A stretch of 15,192 nt of DNA from a bacterium (GCA_017538635.1 JAFYIM010000532.1:1-15192); one strand, 5' to 3'. Counted from the stretch's first letter, positions 1 through 7,517 are shown. Made by a program: numbers and translations. Notes: generated from the letters alone by a model not told the origin.

Positions 1-16
1 GGGGCGCGCTTATTTT

Positions 17-24
17 GCTATAAT
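17..24 (+). promoter_or_regulatory. Extended -10 promoter element of the secreted beta-helix gene
   Basis: TGC precedes a perfect TATAAT at 19-24, giving an extended -10 box. The matching -35 would lie at or before the first base of the window, so it cannot be judged. The predicted transcript starts near position 31, leaving a leader of about 43 nt. An AAGGA ribosome binding site at 61-65 lies 8 nt before the ATG at 74. The same TGCTATAAT string recurs before several other genes here. Confidence 0.6.
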
Positions 25-73
25 AAAAACGTAGAGAAATTTATATTTTTAACCAACAACAAGGATGCGCTAA

Positions 74-3000
74 ATGAAACGCTTCATGCTTTTCCTTCTG
101 GCTTTCGCCTTTGTTTCTCAGCTCATGGCAGCTGATGAAAACATCTGGACAGAGAGAGCCCAGAACCCCTCCTGGTGGCCCTTCAGATACTACGATGCTT
201 CCAGACCGTCAGCCCGCGAAGACAAGTCTGAATGGTATCACGACACCGCAGTGCCCTGCCCGACCAACAGAACGGTCGAACTCTTCAACAGGTCGTCTTG
301 GAGAAAGGCCGAGCTCGTCACTACCAACGTCCAGTTCGTGGCCACCGACGACCCCTTCAAGGAAGTGACCGGCTACTGGCCGACTTTCATGGGCGCCGGC
401 GCTTATCTTAACGGCAAATACATGATCGCTTCCGGTCAGTGCTGCAACATCGGCCTCTCCGGTCTTGGTCTGTATTTTTCCAACATGAAGGACTGGGTGA
501 ACTACAAGAAAGACGGCACCAAAGGCAGCGGCGATCTTAACGACCCCGGCTACAGCTGGCCCAGCAACACCTTCGGCGAGGCTTTCTCTTACAACCGCAG
601 CGTCCAGTTCAGCATCTACGACGTGGCAAGCGACACCTGGGATTCCTCCAAGTGGGATGGCAGCGGACCTCCGACTTACGTCAATATGGAAGCTGGCAAA
701 TGCCCGGCCCGCGTTTCTGAAAACGAATGGGTGGTTCAGGAAGCGGTTGCCGGCGACGGCGTCTATTGCGGCGCCAACCAGGCTTTCCTTTGGGACTTCG
801 ACGAATCCGGAACGCCCAGTTTCTTCATGCACGGCGGCTACCCATCCTGGGACGGCACCTTCAGCATCTACAATCCCAGCAGGAAGCCTGAAAACGATCC
901 CGACAGCCCTTACGGCGCCTGGACCGGATCAAGCGGCGCCAACAGTTTCCCAAGCGGCGGCTATGTGGCCCAGTACGGCGGCGGCGCGGTCTGCATCGAC
1001 GGCATCGCCTATGTTTTGGGCGGCGGTTTCTGGGGCGACAACGGCATGTGCCTGCAGACCTACAACACCAAGACCGACCAGTGGAGTGAATACGAAAAAG
1101 TTTATCCCGATAACCTGATGTATTTCGGCATCTCCACTTGGGGCTCCAAGATCTACATTTTGGGCGACAGTTCCGTCTCCACCAAGATCCGAGTTATGGA
1201 GACCGCGACCAACAAGTATGAACTCGTTGACAGCGATCTGGAACTGCAGATCCCGGTGCGCGATCCGGCCGTGGTCAGCTACAACGGCGTCATCTACGCC
1301 ATCGGCGGCCGCACCAAAGATGAGGACGGCGCTCTGGTTCCCCTGGACACTTTCCAGATCGTCAACACCGTCCTGAAATCAGTTGTGGTCCACACCACCA
1401 AGCTGCCCGTGGCCGCCTATCATGCGGCTTGCGCCGTAACCGAAGACGGCAAACTTTTGTTCGGCGGCTCCATGATGAGCAACGACCCGGTAACCGGCAA
1501 GAACGTGGCCGGCAGCCGTTTCTGGATCGGCGAGATGCCCACGCAGGATCTCTATGTCTCTCCTTCCACCATCGACTACGGTCAGACGGAAGACAGTGCG
1601 GAGGTAACTCTTTACAATATTTCCGCTAATGCCATTGAAGTTAGCGTCAAATGCACAGAGGAATGGCTTGCTCTGGACGAGACTGTTACGGTTGCCCCAA
1701 GTTCCGAAGTCAAGAAAACCCTGACCATTGATCGTGAAAAAGTTCAGGGTCCGGTCAGCGGACAAGTTGTTCTTTCCTGGGGCGAGCAGTCCATGACCAT
1801 CAACGTCTCGGCGGATACGCCCAGGCCGATCGCTGTCTTCAGCAAGACCAAGGACATCACCTTGAATCCCACGACCAAATCCTTCGAGGTAACGAACGAA
1901 GGTTCCGTCAATCTGGTCTTTACGTTTACCAGCGACACGGAAGGCGCGACCATAAGCCCCGCCAACGGTGAGATCCAGCCTGGCGCCACTAAGTCCTTCG
2001 ACTACACGATCAGCGACAGCTGCCCGCGCCCAGGCAAGGTCGTTTACACGATGGAATACAATTCCTACGACGGCAGCAGCGAGACCTTCACGGTCAGCAA
2101 CTACGCTAACACTTACTACGTGAGCCCTGAAGGCAACGACGACAACGAAGGCACTTCTCCCGAGACCGCTTGGAAGACTCTGGCCTACGCTTTCGAGGCC
2201 GTGCCCAGCGGCTCAGCCGAGGAAGGCCCGATCACGCTTTCCGTCGGAATCGGCGTTTACGCCGGAGATTCTCAGAGCGCCACGGATTGGACCTTGGATC
2301 TCTCCAAGAAGTCTTACCTCTGGGTGAAAGGCGAAACAACCGACCGCCCCGTGTCTGTGGAAGGACAGTTCCTCTATGAGATCGACCGTCCGCTCCTTAC
2401 TCCCGGCGACAAGAAGTGGCACAAAGGCACCGGCGGCGACGTCTGGGACGACACGCCCTTCATCAAGATGGAGAACGTGAATCACGTCCGCTTCAGCAAC
2501 TTCGTCATCGACGGCTCTAAGCCCGACACCAACCTTTACACTACTGGTGTCGGCGCCAGCCTTCCCAATATGACGGAACTGATCGGCATCAACGGCGCCA
2601 ACGGCGTCCAGATCGACAACAACTACTTCTACGGTATGTTCGATGGAGAGATCTTCAACGTGACTTCCAATGAATATACCAACTGGGAACACTTCTGGTA
2701 TTGCGGTATCACCTACAACGGCTTGATAGGTGAGGACGATCTGACGATCAACAACAACCTCTTCCAGGGCTTTACCAGAGGCATCTATCATAACGGGTAT
2801 CCCGAACGTGACAACAAGGCGAACACCAACTTCGTCTTTATCACCGCCAATACCTTCACGAAGCAGCACTGCGACGGCGGCTACTGCACCGCCATCAGCT
2901 CCAACTTCTCAGACGGTTGGTATGGCGCCGCTCAGATCTGCACCTCGAACATCTTCGCCGAGATCCCGGATCAGGATTTCGAGCATGAACCGATATGGGC

Positions 3001-3331
3001 CTGCGCTTTCATTACCGGCCCGGCCGTTATTATCAACGGGCACGATGATTACGCTGTGTTGTCCCAGTACAACCAGTTCTACGACATCGGCGGTCCCGGC
3101 GGCGCCAACTACTACGACACCGGCGTGACCTACGAACTGGACGACATCTTCTACCAGATCGACTTCACGGACTACACCAACGAAGTGCCGAACTTCGTCC
3201 AGGGCACCTGGTTCAAGACCGATCCTGAGACGCAGTACGGTGAACGCTACGTGGGTTGGGCCTTCATCCCCGAGCCGATCTTCGGTTTGGCGATCATCGC
3301 TCTGGCTCTCGCTATGCTTCGCAGGAAGTAA
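74..3331 (+). CDS. Secreted kelch/BACON/beta-helix protein with PEP-CTERM-type sorting tail
   Basis: This 1085-residue protein is exported and probably surface-attached; its substrate is unknown. Residues 1-19 form a signal peptide (MKR, hydrophobic core, cleavage after LMA). Residues 300-470 hold kelch-like beta-propeller strands, for example GVIYAIGG near 405-412, GIAYVLGG near 310-317 and KLLFGG near 460-465. Residues 490-580 resemble a BACON or Ig-like domain, followed by a second Ig-like stretch at 585-675. From about 681 (YYVSPEGNDDNEGTSPETAWKT) a DUF1565-like right-handed beta-helix begins and runs to about 1010, with Asn-rich turns typical of pectate-lyase folds. The C-terminus has PEP at 1066-1068, a hydrophobic helix and a final RRK, the tripartite PEP-CTERM layout cleaved by exosortase in known systems. 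No catalytic residues for polysaccharide cleavage can be assigned by eye, so lyase activity is not claimed. The gene stands alone between its own promoter and terminator. Domain names come from motif reading only; the PEP-CTERM tail is the surest call. Confidence 0.85.
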   Translation: MKRFMLFLLAFAFVSQLMAADENIWTERAQNPSWWPFRYYDASRPSAREDKSEWYHDTAVPCPTNRTVELFNRSSWRKAELVTTNVQFVATDDPFKEVTGYWPTFMGAGAYLNGKYMIASGQCCNIGLSGLGLYFSNMKDWVNYKKDGTKGSGDLNDPGYSWPSNTFGEAFSYNRSVQFSIYDVASDTWDSSKWDGSGPPTYVNMEAGKCPARVSENEWVVQEAVAGDGVYCGANQAFLWDFDESGTPSFFMHGGYPSWDGTFSIYNPSRKPENDPDSPYGAWTGSSGANSFPSGGYVAQYGGGAVCIDGIAYVLGGGFWGDNGMCLQTYNTKTDQWSEYEKVYPDNLMYFGISTWGSKIYILGDSSVSTKIRVMETATNKYELVDSDLELQIPVRDPAVVSYNGVIYAIGGRTKDEDGALVPLDTFQIVNTVLKSVVVHTTKLPVAAYHAACAVTEDGKLLFGGSMMSNDPVTGKNVAGSRFWIGEMPTQDLYVSPSTIDYGQTEDSAEVTLYNISANAIEVSVKCTEEWLALDETVTVAPSSEVKKTLTIDREKVQGPVSGQVVLSWGEQSMTINVSADTPRPIAVFSKTKDITLNPTTKSFEVTNEGSVNLVFTFTSDTEGATISPANGEIQPGATKSFDYTISDSCPRPGKVVYTMEYNSYDGSSETFTVSNYANTYYVSPEGNDDNEGTSPETAWKTLAYAFEAVPSGSAEEGPITLSVGIGVYAGDSQSATDWTLDLSKKSYLWVKGETTDRPVSVEGQFLYEIDRPLLTPGDKKWHKGTGGDVWDDTPFIKMENVNHVRFSNFVIDGSKPDTNLYTTGVGASLPNMTELIGINGANGVQIDNNYFYGMFDGEIFNVTSNEYTNWEHFWYCGITYNGLIGEDDLTINNNLFQGFTRGIYHNGYPERDNKANTNFVFITANTFTKQHCDGGYCTAISSNFSDGWYGAAQICTSNIFAEIPDQDFEHEPIWACAFITGPAVIINGHDDYAVLSQYNQFYDIGGPGGANYYDTGVTYELDDIFYQIDFTDYTNEVPNFVQGTWFKTDPETQYGERYVGWAFIPEPIFGLAIIALALAMLRRK

Positions 3332-3351
3332 GCGTTGATTCGATGAACTAT

Positions 3352-3384
3352 AAAGCGCGCCTCTTTTGAGGCGCGCTTTTTTTT
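3352..3384 (+). terminator. Intrinsic terminator after the secreted beta-helix gene
   Basis: A perfect 12-bp stem (3352-3363 with 3368-3379: AAAGCGCGCCTC against GAGGCGCGCTTT) with a TTTT loop is followed by a run of T to 3384. It begins 20 nt after the stop codon and separates this transcript from the metallo-beta-lactamase gene. Confidence 0.95.
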
Positions 3385-3418
3385 GCGCACTTGCGCTATT
3401 AATTTAAGTGGACGATGT

Positions 3419-3427
3419 TGCTATAAT
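3419..3427 (+). promoter_or_regulatory. Extended -10 promoter of the MBL-DUF3006 pair
   Basis: TGC plus a perfect TATAAT (3422-3427) sits 16 nt before the ATG at 3444. At 17-bp spacing the -35 position reads TTAATT (3399-3404), a poor match, so the promoter probably relies on the extended -10. The predicted start near 3434 gives a leader of only about 10 nt. An AAGG at 3434-3437 lies in ribosome-binding-site position but would be at the very 5' end of the transcript. Confidence 0.6.
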
Positions 3428-3443
3428 AGAGACAAGGTAAAAT

Positions 3444-4409
3444 ATGAGCAGGTCAGTTCCCAGAAAAATACCAAGTTGGCTCGTCGCCGTAATAATGGCG
3501 GCGGTCATCTTCTTGGTCTTCGCGTTCATCGCCAACGCGCTCGGCGCCAAGAAAGGCAATGGGGGACAGAACAGCTATGATCTGCCGGACGAGTACGCTT
3601 CAGAAAGCCGCAGCCTGAATGCTGATCTTGACAAGCTTTCCTTTCATTTGCTGGACGTCGGCCAGGGGGACTGCGGACTCTTGGAACTGCCGGACGGGAA
3701 ATTGATCCTAATAGACTTTGGCGACAAGGACGCCGGGCCGAAAGTGGGGAATTGGCTTTCCGCTAACGGATTGACTAATCTATTCTGCCTCGTTGCCACG
3801 CATCCCCACGCCGACCACATCGGCGGCTTCAAGGAGATACTGAAAGTCGTCAATACCGACACCGCTTATTTTCCCAGCGAATCGACCGGCGCCTCGGCTG
3901 CGACCAGCACCTATAAAAACTTTTTGAAAGCGCTGGTAAAAAAAGGCGTCTCGGTGGAGGACGCCTGCGCAGGCGATTACATTTTGAGCAACGCGGTCTA
4001 TTATATCCGCGTTCTGGCGCCGCAGCCGCACGCTTACGAGAGCCTAAACAACGCGAGCATCGTGCTGCTCGTCAAGTACGGAGAGCACAAGCTGCTTTTG
4101 ACGGGCGACGCCGAAGCGGAGTCGGAATCCGAAATGATAAGGGATTATAAGGATGAGATGCGGCGCGTGACATTCTTGAAAGTCGGGCACCACGGCTCCA
4201 AGACTTCCTCAACGGAAAGCTTTCTGAGGATCGTTGAACCGGAAGTCGCTTTCATATCCCTGGGTGAGGACAATCCCTACCACCATCCTCATCCCTCCCT
4301 TATGAAGAGGCTCTTGAAGTGGTGCGGCGCCATCTACAGGACCGACGAGGAAGGGTCTTTGACTTTCATAACAGACGGACTTGATTTCGATGTGAAGACG
4401 GCGAAATAA
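3444..4409 (+). CDS. Membrane-anchored ComEC-like metallo-beta-lactamase fold hydrolase
   Basis: The 321-residue protein resembles the C-terminal metallo-beta-lactamase domain of ComEC/Rec2 but lacks the ComEC channel (competence) domain. Residues 12-32 form one hydrophobic segment behind a positively charged start (RSVPRK), so the protein is probably N-terminally anchored with its catalytic domain outside the cytoplasm. The fold begins at about 66 with FHLLDVGQGDCGLLELPDG. The metal-binding signature THPHADHIGG is intact (H120, H122, D124, H125). Later ligands are visible as LLLTGDAE (D222), KVGHHGSKTSS (H249/H250) and the ComEC-like NPYHHPHP near 278-284. The substrate may be nucleic acid or a phosphodiester, by analogy with ComEC, but this is unproven. 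It shares a transcript with the DUF3006 gene 9 nt downstream, a pairing seen in other bacteria. The chosen start keeps the whole membrane anchor. Confidence 0.88.
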   Translation: MSRSVPRKIPSWLVAVIMAAVIFLVFAFIANALGAKKGNGGQNSYDLPDEYASESRSLNADLDKLSFHLLDVGQGDCGLLELPDGKLILIDFGDKDAGPKVGNWLSANGLTNLFCLVATHPHADHIGGFKEILKVVNTDTAYFPSESTGASAATSTYKNFLKALVKKGVSVEDACAGDYILSNAVYYIRVLAPQPHAYESLNNASIVLLVKYGEHKLLLTGDAEAESESEMIRDYKDEMRRVTFLKVGHHGSKTSSTESFLRIVEPEVAFISLGEDNPYHHPHPSLMKRLLKWCGAIYRTDEEGSLTFITDGLDFDVKTAK

Positions 4410-4414
4410 GGAGG
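4408..4414 (+). promoter_or_regulatory. Consensus Shine-Dalgarno site overlapping the MBL stop codon
   Basis: AAGGAGG at 4408-4414 overlaps the TAA stop of the upstream gene (4407-4409) and lies 4 nt before the ATG at 4419. It fixes the start of the DUF3006 gene and suggests that ribosomes ending the first gene re-initiate at once. Confidence 0.75.
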
Positions 4415-4418
4415 AATC

Positions 4419-4625
4419 ATGCGGCTAATCGTTGACAGGATAGAGGAAGACTTCATCGTGGCGGAAATGCCCAACCAGAGTATGGTAAACATACCTAAGG
4501 TCCTCGCTCCCGACGCCAAAGAAGGCGACGTAATAAGGCTCTCTCTTTATAAGAACTCGAATGCCAAGCTGAAAGCCGAGATAAAGGAGCTGGAAGACCA
4601 GCTCCGCCACGGCAAAAAAGCCTGA
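4419..4625 (+). CDS. DUF3006-like small protein
   Basis: This 68-residue protein begins MRLIVDRIEEDFIVAEM, the usual start of DUF3006 proteins, which are short beta-rich domains of unknown biochemical function often encoded directly after ComEC-like metallo-beta-lactamases. The middle (NIPKVLAPDAKEGDVIRLSL, residues 24-43) fits a small beta-barrel in which a Lys/Pro loop precedes the EGDV turn. The end (residues about 46-68) is a charged helix, KLKAEIKELEDQL, possibly a short coiled coil. No signal peptide or membrane segment is present, so it is presumably cytoplasmic. It lies 9 nt after the hydrolase gene with a strong ribosome binding site, so the two are almost certainly co-expressed. Its stop codon is only 3 nt from the stop of the converging pyrC gene, and I see no terminator between them. 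Confidence 0.8.
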   Translation: MRLIVDRIEEDFIVAEMPNQSMVNIPKVLAPDAKEGDVIRLSLYKNSNAKLKAEIKELEDQLRHGKKA

Positions 4626-4628
4626 AAT

Positions 4629-5909
4629 TTATCTTTTGTATTTGACGTCGCCGCCGACTATCGTCAAAAGGACCTGGCCGAAGACTGACTTTCCCTGGAA
4701 GGGGCAGTTGCGCGCTCTTGACTTGAAGGTCGCGGTGTCGATCTTGTATTCCTTGTCAGCCGTCCAGACGGTCACGTCGGCGTCTGAGCCCGCTTTTAAG
4801 GTGCCTTTCGATGGGAGCCTTAGTATCTTTGCCGGGTTGGTGGACATAAGCTCCACTAGGCGCATCACAGGCATTTTGTTTTCCTTTACCAGCGTGGTGT
4901 AGGAGACGGGCAGGGCCGTTTCCATGCCTATGATGCCGTTGGGGGCGTTGTCGAACTCCACGTCCTTGTTGGTGTAAGTGTGGGGGGCGTGGTCGGTCGC
5001 GATGCAGTCCACCGTTCCGTCCATAAGGCCTTCTATCAGTTTTTTGCGGTCTTCTTCCGTCCTCAAGGGCGGGCTCATCTTGAAGTTGGTGTCGTAAGTT
5101 TCAAGGTCGGCGTCGGTAAGCGACATGTGGTGCGGCGTGACTTCGCAGGTCACCTTTACGCCGCGCTTCTTGGCATCCCTCACCATGTAGATGCCCAGTC
5201 CCGTGGAGACGTGCTGCAGATGGATCCTGCCGCCGGTGTAGCCCGCGACCATGATGTCGCGCATCAGCATGATCTCTTCGGAAATGGAGGGCGTGCCTCG
5301 TAATCCCAGCTTAGTGGAGTAGAAGCCTTCGTTCATGGAGCCTTTGAAGTTGATGTCCTCGCAGTGGTCCATGACCAGAAGGTCGAACATCTTGGCGTAT
5401 TCCGAGGCGCGGGACATCAGAAAGGAGTTCATGACCGGGCTGCCGTCGTCGGTGATGGCGACGATGCCGGCTTTGTACATTTCGCCGATCTCGGAGAGCT
5501 CTTCGCCAAGCCTTCCTTTGGAGATGGTGCCGGTGGGGAGGACGTTGGCTTTGCCCACGCGTTTCCCTTCCAGGAGGATGAATTTCACCAGCGACACGTG
5601 GTCGATGGGCGGGATGGTGTTCGGCATGCAGACGATGGTCGAGAAGCCGCCGGCCACGGCCGCGTTGCTGCCGCTTTCAATTGTCTCCTTGCTTTCCTGG
5701 CCCGGTTCCCTCAAGTGCACGTGCAGGTCGATGAAGCCAGGCGTGACATAGGCGCCCTTGGCGTCGATCACGTTGACGTCTTCGGAACTCTTGGGCGCTT
5801 CGCCCAAAGCGCATTCCTTTATCAAGTCGCCTTCAATCAAAAGCCAGCCCTTGCCTAAAAGCTGCTGGCTGGGATCCACTATCGTTCCGTTTATTATCAA
5901 AGTCTTCAT
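4629..5909 (-). CDS. pyrC: Dihydroorotase (class I)
   Basis: Dihydroorotase interconverts N-carbamoyl-L-aspartate and L-dihydroorotate, the third step of de novo pyrimidine synthesis. The 426-residue length is typical of class I enzymes, the type found in Bacillus and Aquifex. Expected zinc-site residues are present: the HVHLREPG signature at 63-70 (H63, H65), the TDDGSPV region with D154/D155, H182 in MDHCED, H233 in LQHVS and catalytic D306 in ATDHAPH. Asparagine and glycine loops such as FNAP-like DNAPNGIIGMET (320-331) also match the family. This is a complete, probably active enzyme rather than the inactive PyrC-like partner chain found with some PyrB enzymes. The ATG lies 4 nt after the pyrB stop, and its ribosome binding site (GAGGAA) lies inside the pyrB end, so the two are translationally linked. 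It is the last gene of the pyrR-pyrB-pyrC operon and converges with the DUF3006 gene. Confidence 0.97.
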   Translation of the reverse strand: MKTLIINGTIVDPSQQLLGKGWLLIEGDLIKECALGEAPKSSEDVNVIDAKGAYVTPGFIDLHVHLREPGQESKETIESGSNAAVAGGFSTIVCMPNTIPPIDHVSLVKFILLEGKRVGKANVLPTGTISKGRLGEELSEIGEMYKAGIVAITDDGSPVMNSFLMSRASEYAKMFDLLVMDHCEDINFKGSMNEGFYSTKLGLRGTPSISEEIMLMRDIMVAGYTGGRIHLQHVSTGLGIYMVRDAKKRGVKVTCEVTPHHMSLTDADLETYDTNFKMSPPLRTEEDRKKLIEGLMDGTVDCIATDHAPHTYTNKDVEFDNAPNGIIGMETALPVSYTTLVKENKMPVMRLVELMSTNPAKILRLPSKGTLKAGSDADVTVWTADKEYKIDTATFKSRARNCPFQGKSVFGQVLLTIVGGDVKYKR

Positions 5910-5913
5910 AACT

Positions 5914-6855
5914 TTATTCCTCGCTGATCTTGGTGCCGCCGGTCACCAGGAAGAGGACGGCCATCCTGACCGCCAATCCGTTGGTTACCTGCTGAAGGAT
6001 GACGCTTCTCGGGCCGTCCGCCACGGTGCCGGATAATTCCACGCCGCGGTTGATGGGCCCCGGGTGCATGACGATGAGGCTTTCCGGAGTCTGGTTTATC
6101 AGTTTGGTGCTTAGTCCGAAGTAGCGGGCGTATTCCCTCAGGCTCGGGAACTGCACCTGCTGCTCCCTTTCCCTCTGTATTCTCAGCATGTTGACGGCGT
6201 CCACTTTTTTGAGCGTGGCCGGGAGGTCGTAGGAAACTTCCACGCCGTCGCCCATCTTTTCTATTTCCCTCGGCATCAGGGTGGAGGGCCCGACGACCGT
6301 CACTTTCGCTCCGAGCTTCTGCAAGCCCCAGATGTTGGATCTGGCGACTCTAGAGTGGCTGATGTCGCCGACGATCGCGACTTTCAGCCCTTTGAGGTCG
6401 CCGAACTTTTCCCTAAGCGTGTAGATGTCGAGCAGAGCCTGCGTCGGATGCTCGTGCATGCCGTCGCCGGCGTTGACGATACTGGGCTCGATGTTTTCCG
6501 CCAGGTAGTGGGGGACGCCGGCGCAGGAGTGCCTCACGACGATGGCGTCGATGCGGTAGGCGCAGAGGTTTTTCACCGTGTCCAGGAGCGTTTCTCCCTT
6601 CGTTACGCTGGAGGCGGCGATGTTGACGTTCACGATGTCGGCGGAAAGCCTTTTCTCCGCGACTTCGAAGGACACTCTTGTCCTGGTACTTGGCTCAAAG
6701 AAGAGGTTGACTACGGTCTTGCCCTGCAATGCCGGCACCTTCTTGATCGAGCGGGTGGCGATCTGGGAGAAGGCCTTGGCCGTGTCCAGAATGATGGTGA
6801 TCTCCTCGGCTGTCAGCTTTTCCAACCCCAAGAGATCTTTTTTAGTCCATGGCAT
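5914..6855 (-). CDS. pyrB: Aspartate carbamoyltransferase catalytic chain
   Basis: PyrB condenses carbamoyl phosphate with L-aspartate to form carbamoyl aspartate, the first committed step of pyrimidine synthesis. The 313 residues match the usual catalytic chain. The carbamoyl phosphate motif FEPSTRTR is at 53-60 (S56, T57, R58, T59), the flexible 80s loop has SSVTKGE with K86, and HEHPTQALLD (134-143) carries the active-site His and Gln. The aspartate-side residues appear in LRIQRER (224-230) and MHPGPINRG (263-271). No regulatory pyrI chain lies nearby; the neighbour is active PyrC, as in many Gram-positive and PVC operons. The ATG at 6855 is supported by AAGGAG 5 nt upstream. A terminator hairpin lies between pyrR and this gene, so expression probably depends on read-through controlled by PyrR. 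Confidence 0.97.
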   Translation of the reverse strand: MPWTKKDLLGLEKLTAEEITIILDTAKAFSQIATRSIKKVPALQGKTVVNLFFEPSTRTRVSFEVAEKRLSADIVNVNIAASSVTKGETLLDTVKNLCAYRIDAIVVRHSCAGVPHYLAENIEPSIVNAGDGMHEHPTQALLDIYTLREKFGDLKGLKVAIVGDISHSRVARSNIWGLQKLGAKVTVVGPSTLMPREIEKMGDGVEVSYDLPATLKKVDAVNMLRIQREREQQVQFPSLREYARYFGLSTKLINQTPESLIVMHPGPINRGVELSGTVADGPRSVILQQVTNGLAVRMAVLFLVTGGTKISEE

Positions 6856-6882
6856 ATATGCTCCTTAATTTTATTTTCCTGC

Positions 6883-6918
6883 AAAAAAAATGACCTGGCT
6901 TTCGCCAAGTCATTTTTT
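6883..6918 (-). terminator. Intrinsic terminator/attenuator at the pyrR-pyrB junction
   Basis: Read on the minus strand, the RNA forms a 12-bp stem (6915-6904 with 6899-6888) closed by a GAAA tetraloop and followed by eight U (6890-6883). One pair is a G-U wobble in minus-strand RNA, while the plus-strand RNA would carry a C-A mismatch there, so the structure is oriented for the pyr operon. The pyrR stop codon (6912-6910) lies inside the 5' arm. Because pyrB starts only 28 nt after the U run and I see no promoter between them, the hairpin must be partly bypassed. That is how PyrR-controlled attenuators act in Bacillus. Confidence 0.9.
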
Positions 6919-7428
6919 GACGACCTCAACGAGGTCTTCGCCGTCAAGTTCTTCCGCTTTGACGCTTATTTTCTCCTCAATTTTCGTTTCGACCGAGAGC
7001 CCGACGTAATCCGCCTGGATCGGAAGCTCGCGCCAGCCGCGGTCCACCATCACTGCGAGCTTGATCATTTTCGCGCGGCCGTTGTCGGCCAGGGCGTCAA
7101 GGGCGGCTCTGATGGTGCGTCCCGTGTAGAGGACGTCGTCAACTAAAACGATTATTTTGTCGTTGATGTCTTCCGGAAGATCGGTGCTCCGAACGACCGG
7201 CCTTAAGGCGATCTTGCTAAGGTCGTCCCTGTAGAAGGTGATGTCCAGGATGCCCAGGCCTACTTTCTTCCCGGTCTTCTCTTCGATGAGCTTGGCCAGT
7301 CTTTGCGAAAGATAGACGCCGCGGCGCTGGATCCCGACGAGGATCGTGTCCTCCAAGGGGAGCGTCGCTATTTTGTCCGCCATCTCGGAGAGAGTAGCGG
7401 CGAATTTTTCTTTGTCAGCTATCAGCAT
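6910..7428 (-). CDS. pyrR: Bifunctional pyr operon regulator / uracil phosphoribosyltransferase
   Basis: PyrR binds pyr mRNA when UMP is plentiful and promotes termination; many members also convert uracil and PRPP to UMP. From the ATG at 7428 the protein has 172 residues, close to the usual 178-180. The PRPP-binding signature [12 protein letters not shown] is at 94-105. The conserved GIQRRG (32-37) and DITFYRDD (62-69) blocks are also present. A longer reading frame begins at 7482, but the promoter -10 (7454-7459) and predicted transcription start lie inside that extension, so the 7428 start, with AAGGAA 7 nt upstream, is preferred. It heads the operon. The leader before it is only about 20 nt, so no attenuator fits upstream, and control must act on the terminator that overlaps its stop codon. 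Confidence 0.95.
   Translation of the reverse strand: MLIADKEKFAATLSEMADKIATLPLEDTILVGIQRRGVYLSQRLAKLIEEKTGKKVGLGILDITFYRDDLSKIALRPVVRSTDLPEDINDKIIVLVDDVLYTGRTIRAALDALADNGRAKMIKLAVMVDRGWRELPIQADYVGLSVETKIEEKISVKAEELDGEDLVEVVKK
6922..6936 (-). promoter_or_regulatory. Candidate anti-antiterminator hairpin at the 3' end of pyrR
   Basis: Within the last codons of pyrR the RNA reads GACCUC-GUU-GAGGUC, a perfect 6-bp hairpin only a few nucleotides before the terminator stem. Its GACCU arm could also pair with AGGUC in the terminator 3' arm, so the two structures could compete, as required for attenuation. The GUUGAGGU segment only partly resembles the PyrR-binding loop known from Bacillus (core GAGAGG). 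The same bases encode Asp-Leu-Val-Glu-Val, so coding constraint could explain them. Confidence 0.3.
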
Positions 7429-7453
7429 AATTGAATTCCTTAGGATTTTTTTG

Positions 7454-7482
7454 ATTATAGCAGAAGGGCTTTTTTTTGGCAA
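7454..7482 (-). promoter_or_regulatory. Sigma70-type promoter of the pyr operon
   Basis: On the minus strand there is TTGCCA (7482-7477), a 17-bp spacer and a perfect TATAAT (7459-7454), with TGC just before the -10. The predicted start near 7447 gives a leader of about 20 nt before the pyrR ATG. A run of eight A lies in the spacer beside the -35. Confidence 0.85.
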
Positions 7483-7502
7483 ACGGGCAATCTTGCGCGA
7501 CT

Positions 7503-7511
7503 TGGTATAAT
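7503..7511 (+). promoter_or_regulatory. Extended -10 promoter directly before the DUF5131 gene
   Basis: TGG precedes a perfect TATAAT (7506-7511). No good -35 is visible at 16-18 bp. Six bases separate the -10 from the ATG at 7518, so transcription should begin at or next to the start codon and the mRNA would be leaderless. It lies back to back with the pyrR promoter. Confidence 0.6.
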
Positions 7512-7517
7512 ATTGGC

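Noticed and set aside
1..16. GC-rich GGGGCGCGCTTATTTT at the window start, looking like the 3' half of a terminator.
   Set aside because: The left arm would lie outside the window, so the hairpin cannot be verified.
209..832. Long open antisense frame inside the secreted protein gene (and another at 2213-2869).
   Set aside because: They mirror a clearly coding frame with signal peptide and domains, lack their own promoter or ribosome site, and resemble no family.
6355..7146. 263-residue open frame on the plus strand across pyrB and pyrR.
   Set aside because: It lies opposite two strongly conserved enzymes and crosses the terminator; it is a codon-bias shadow.
7429..7482. Upstream in-frame ATG that would lengthen PyrR by 18 residues.
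   Set aside because: The extension contains the operon promoter, and the added residues are not part of the PyrR fold.
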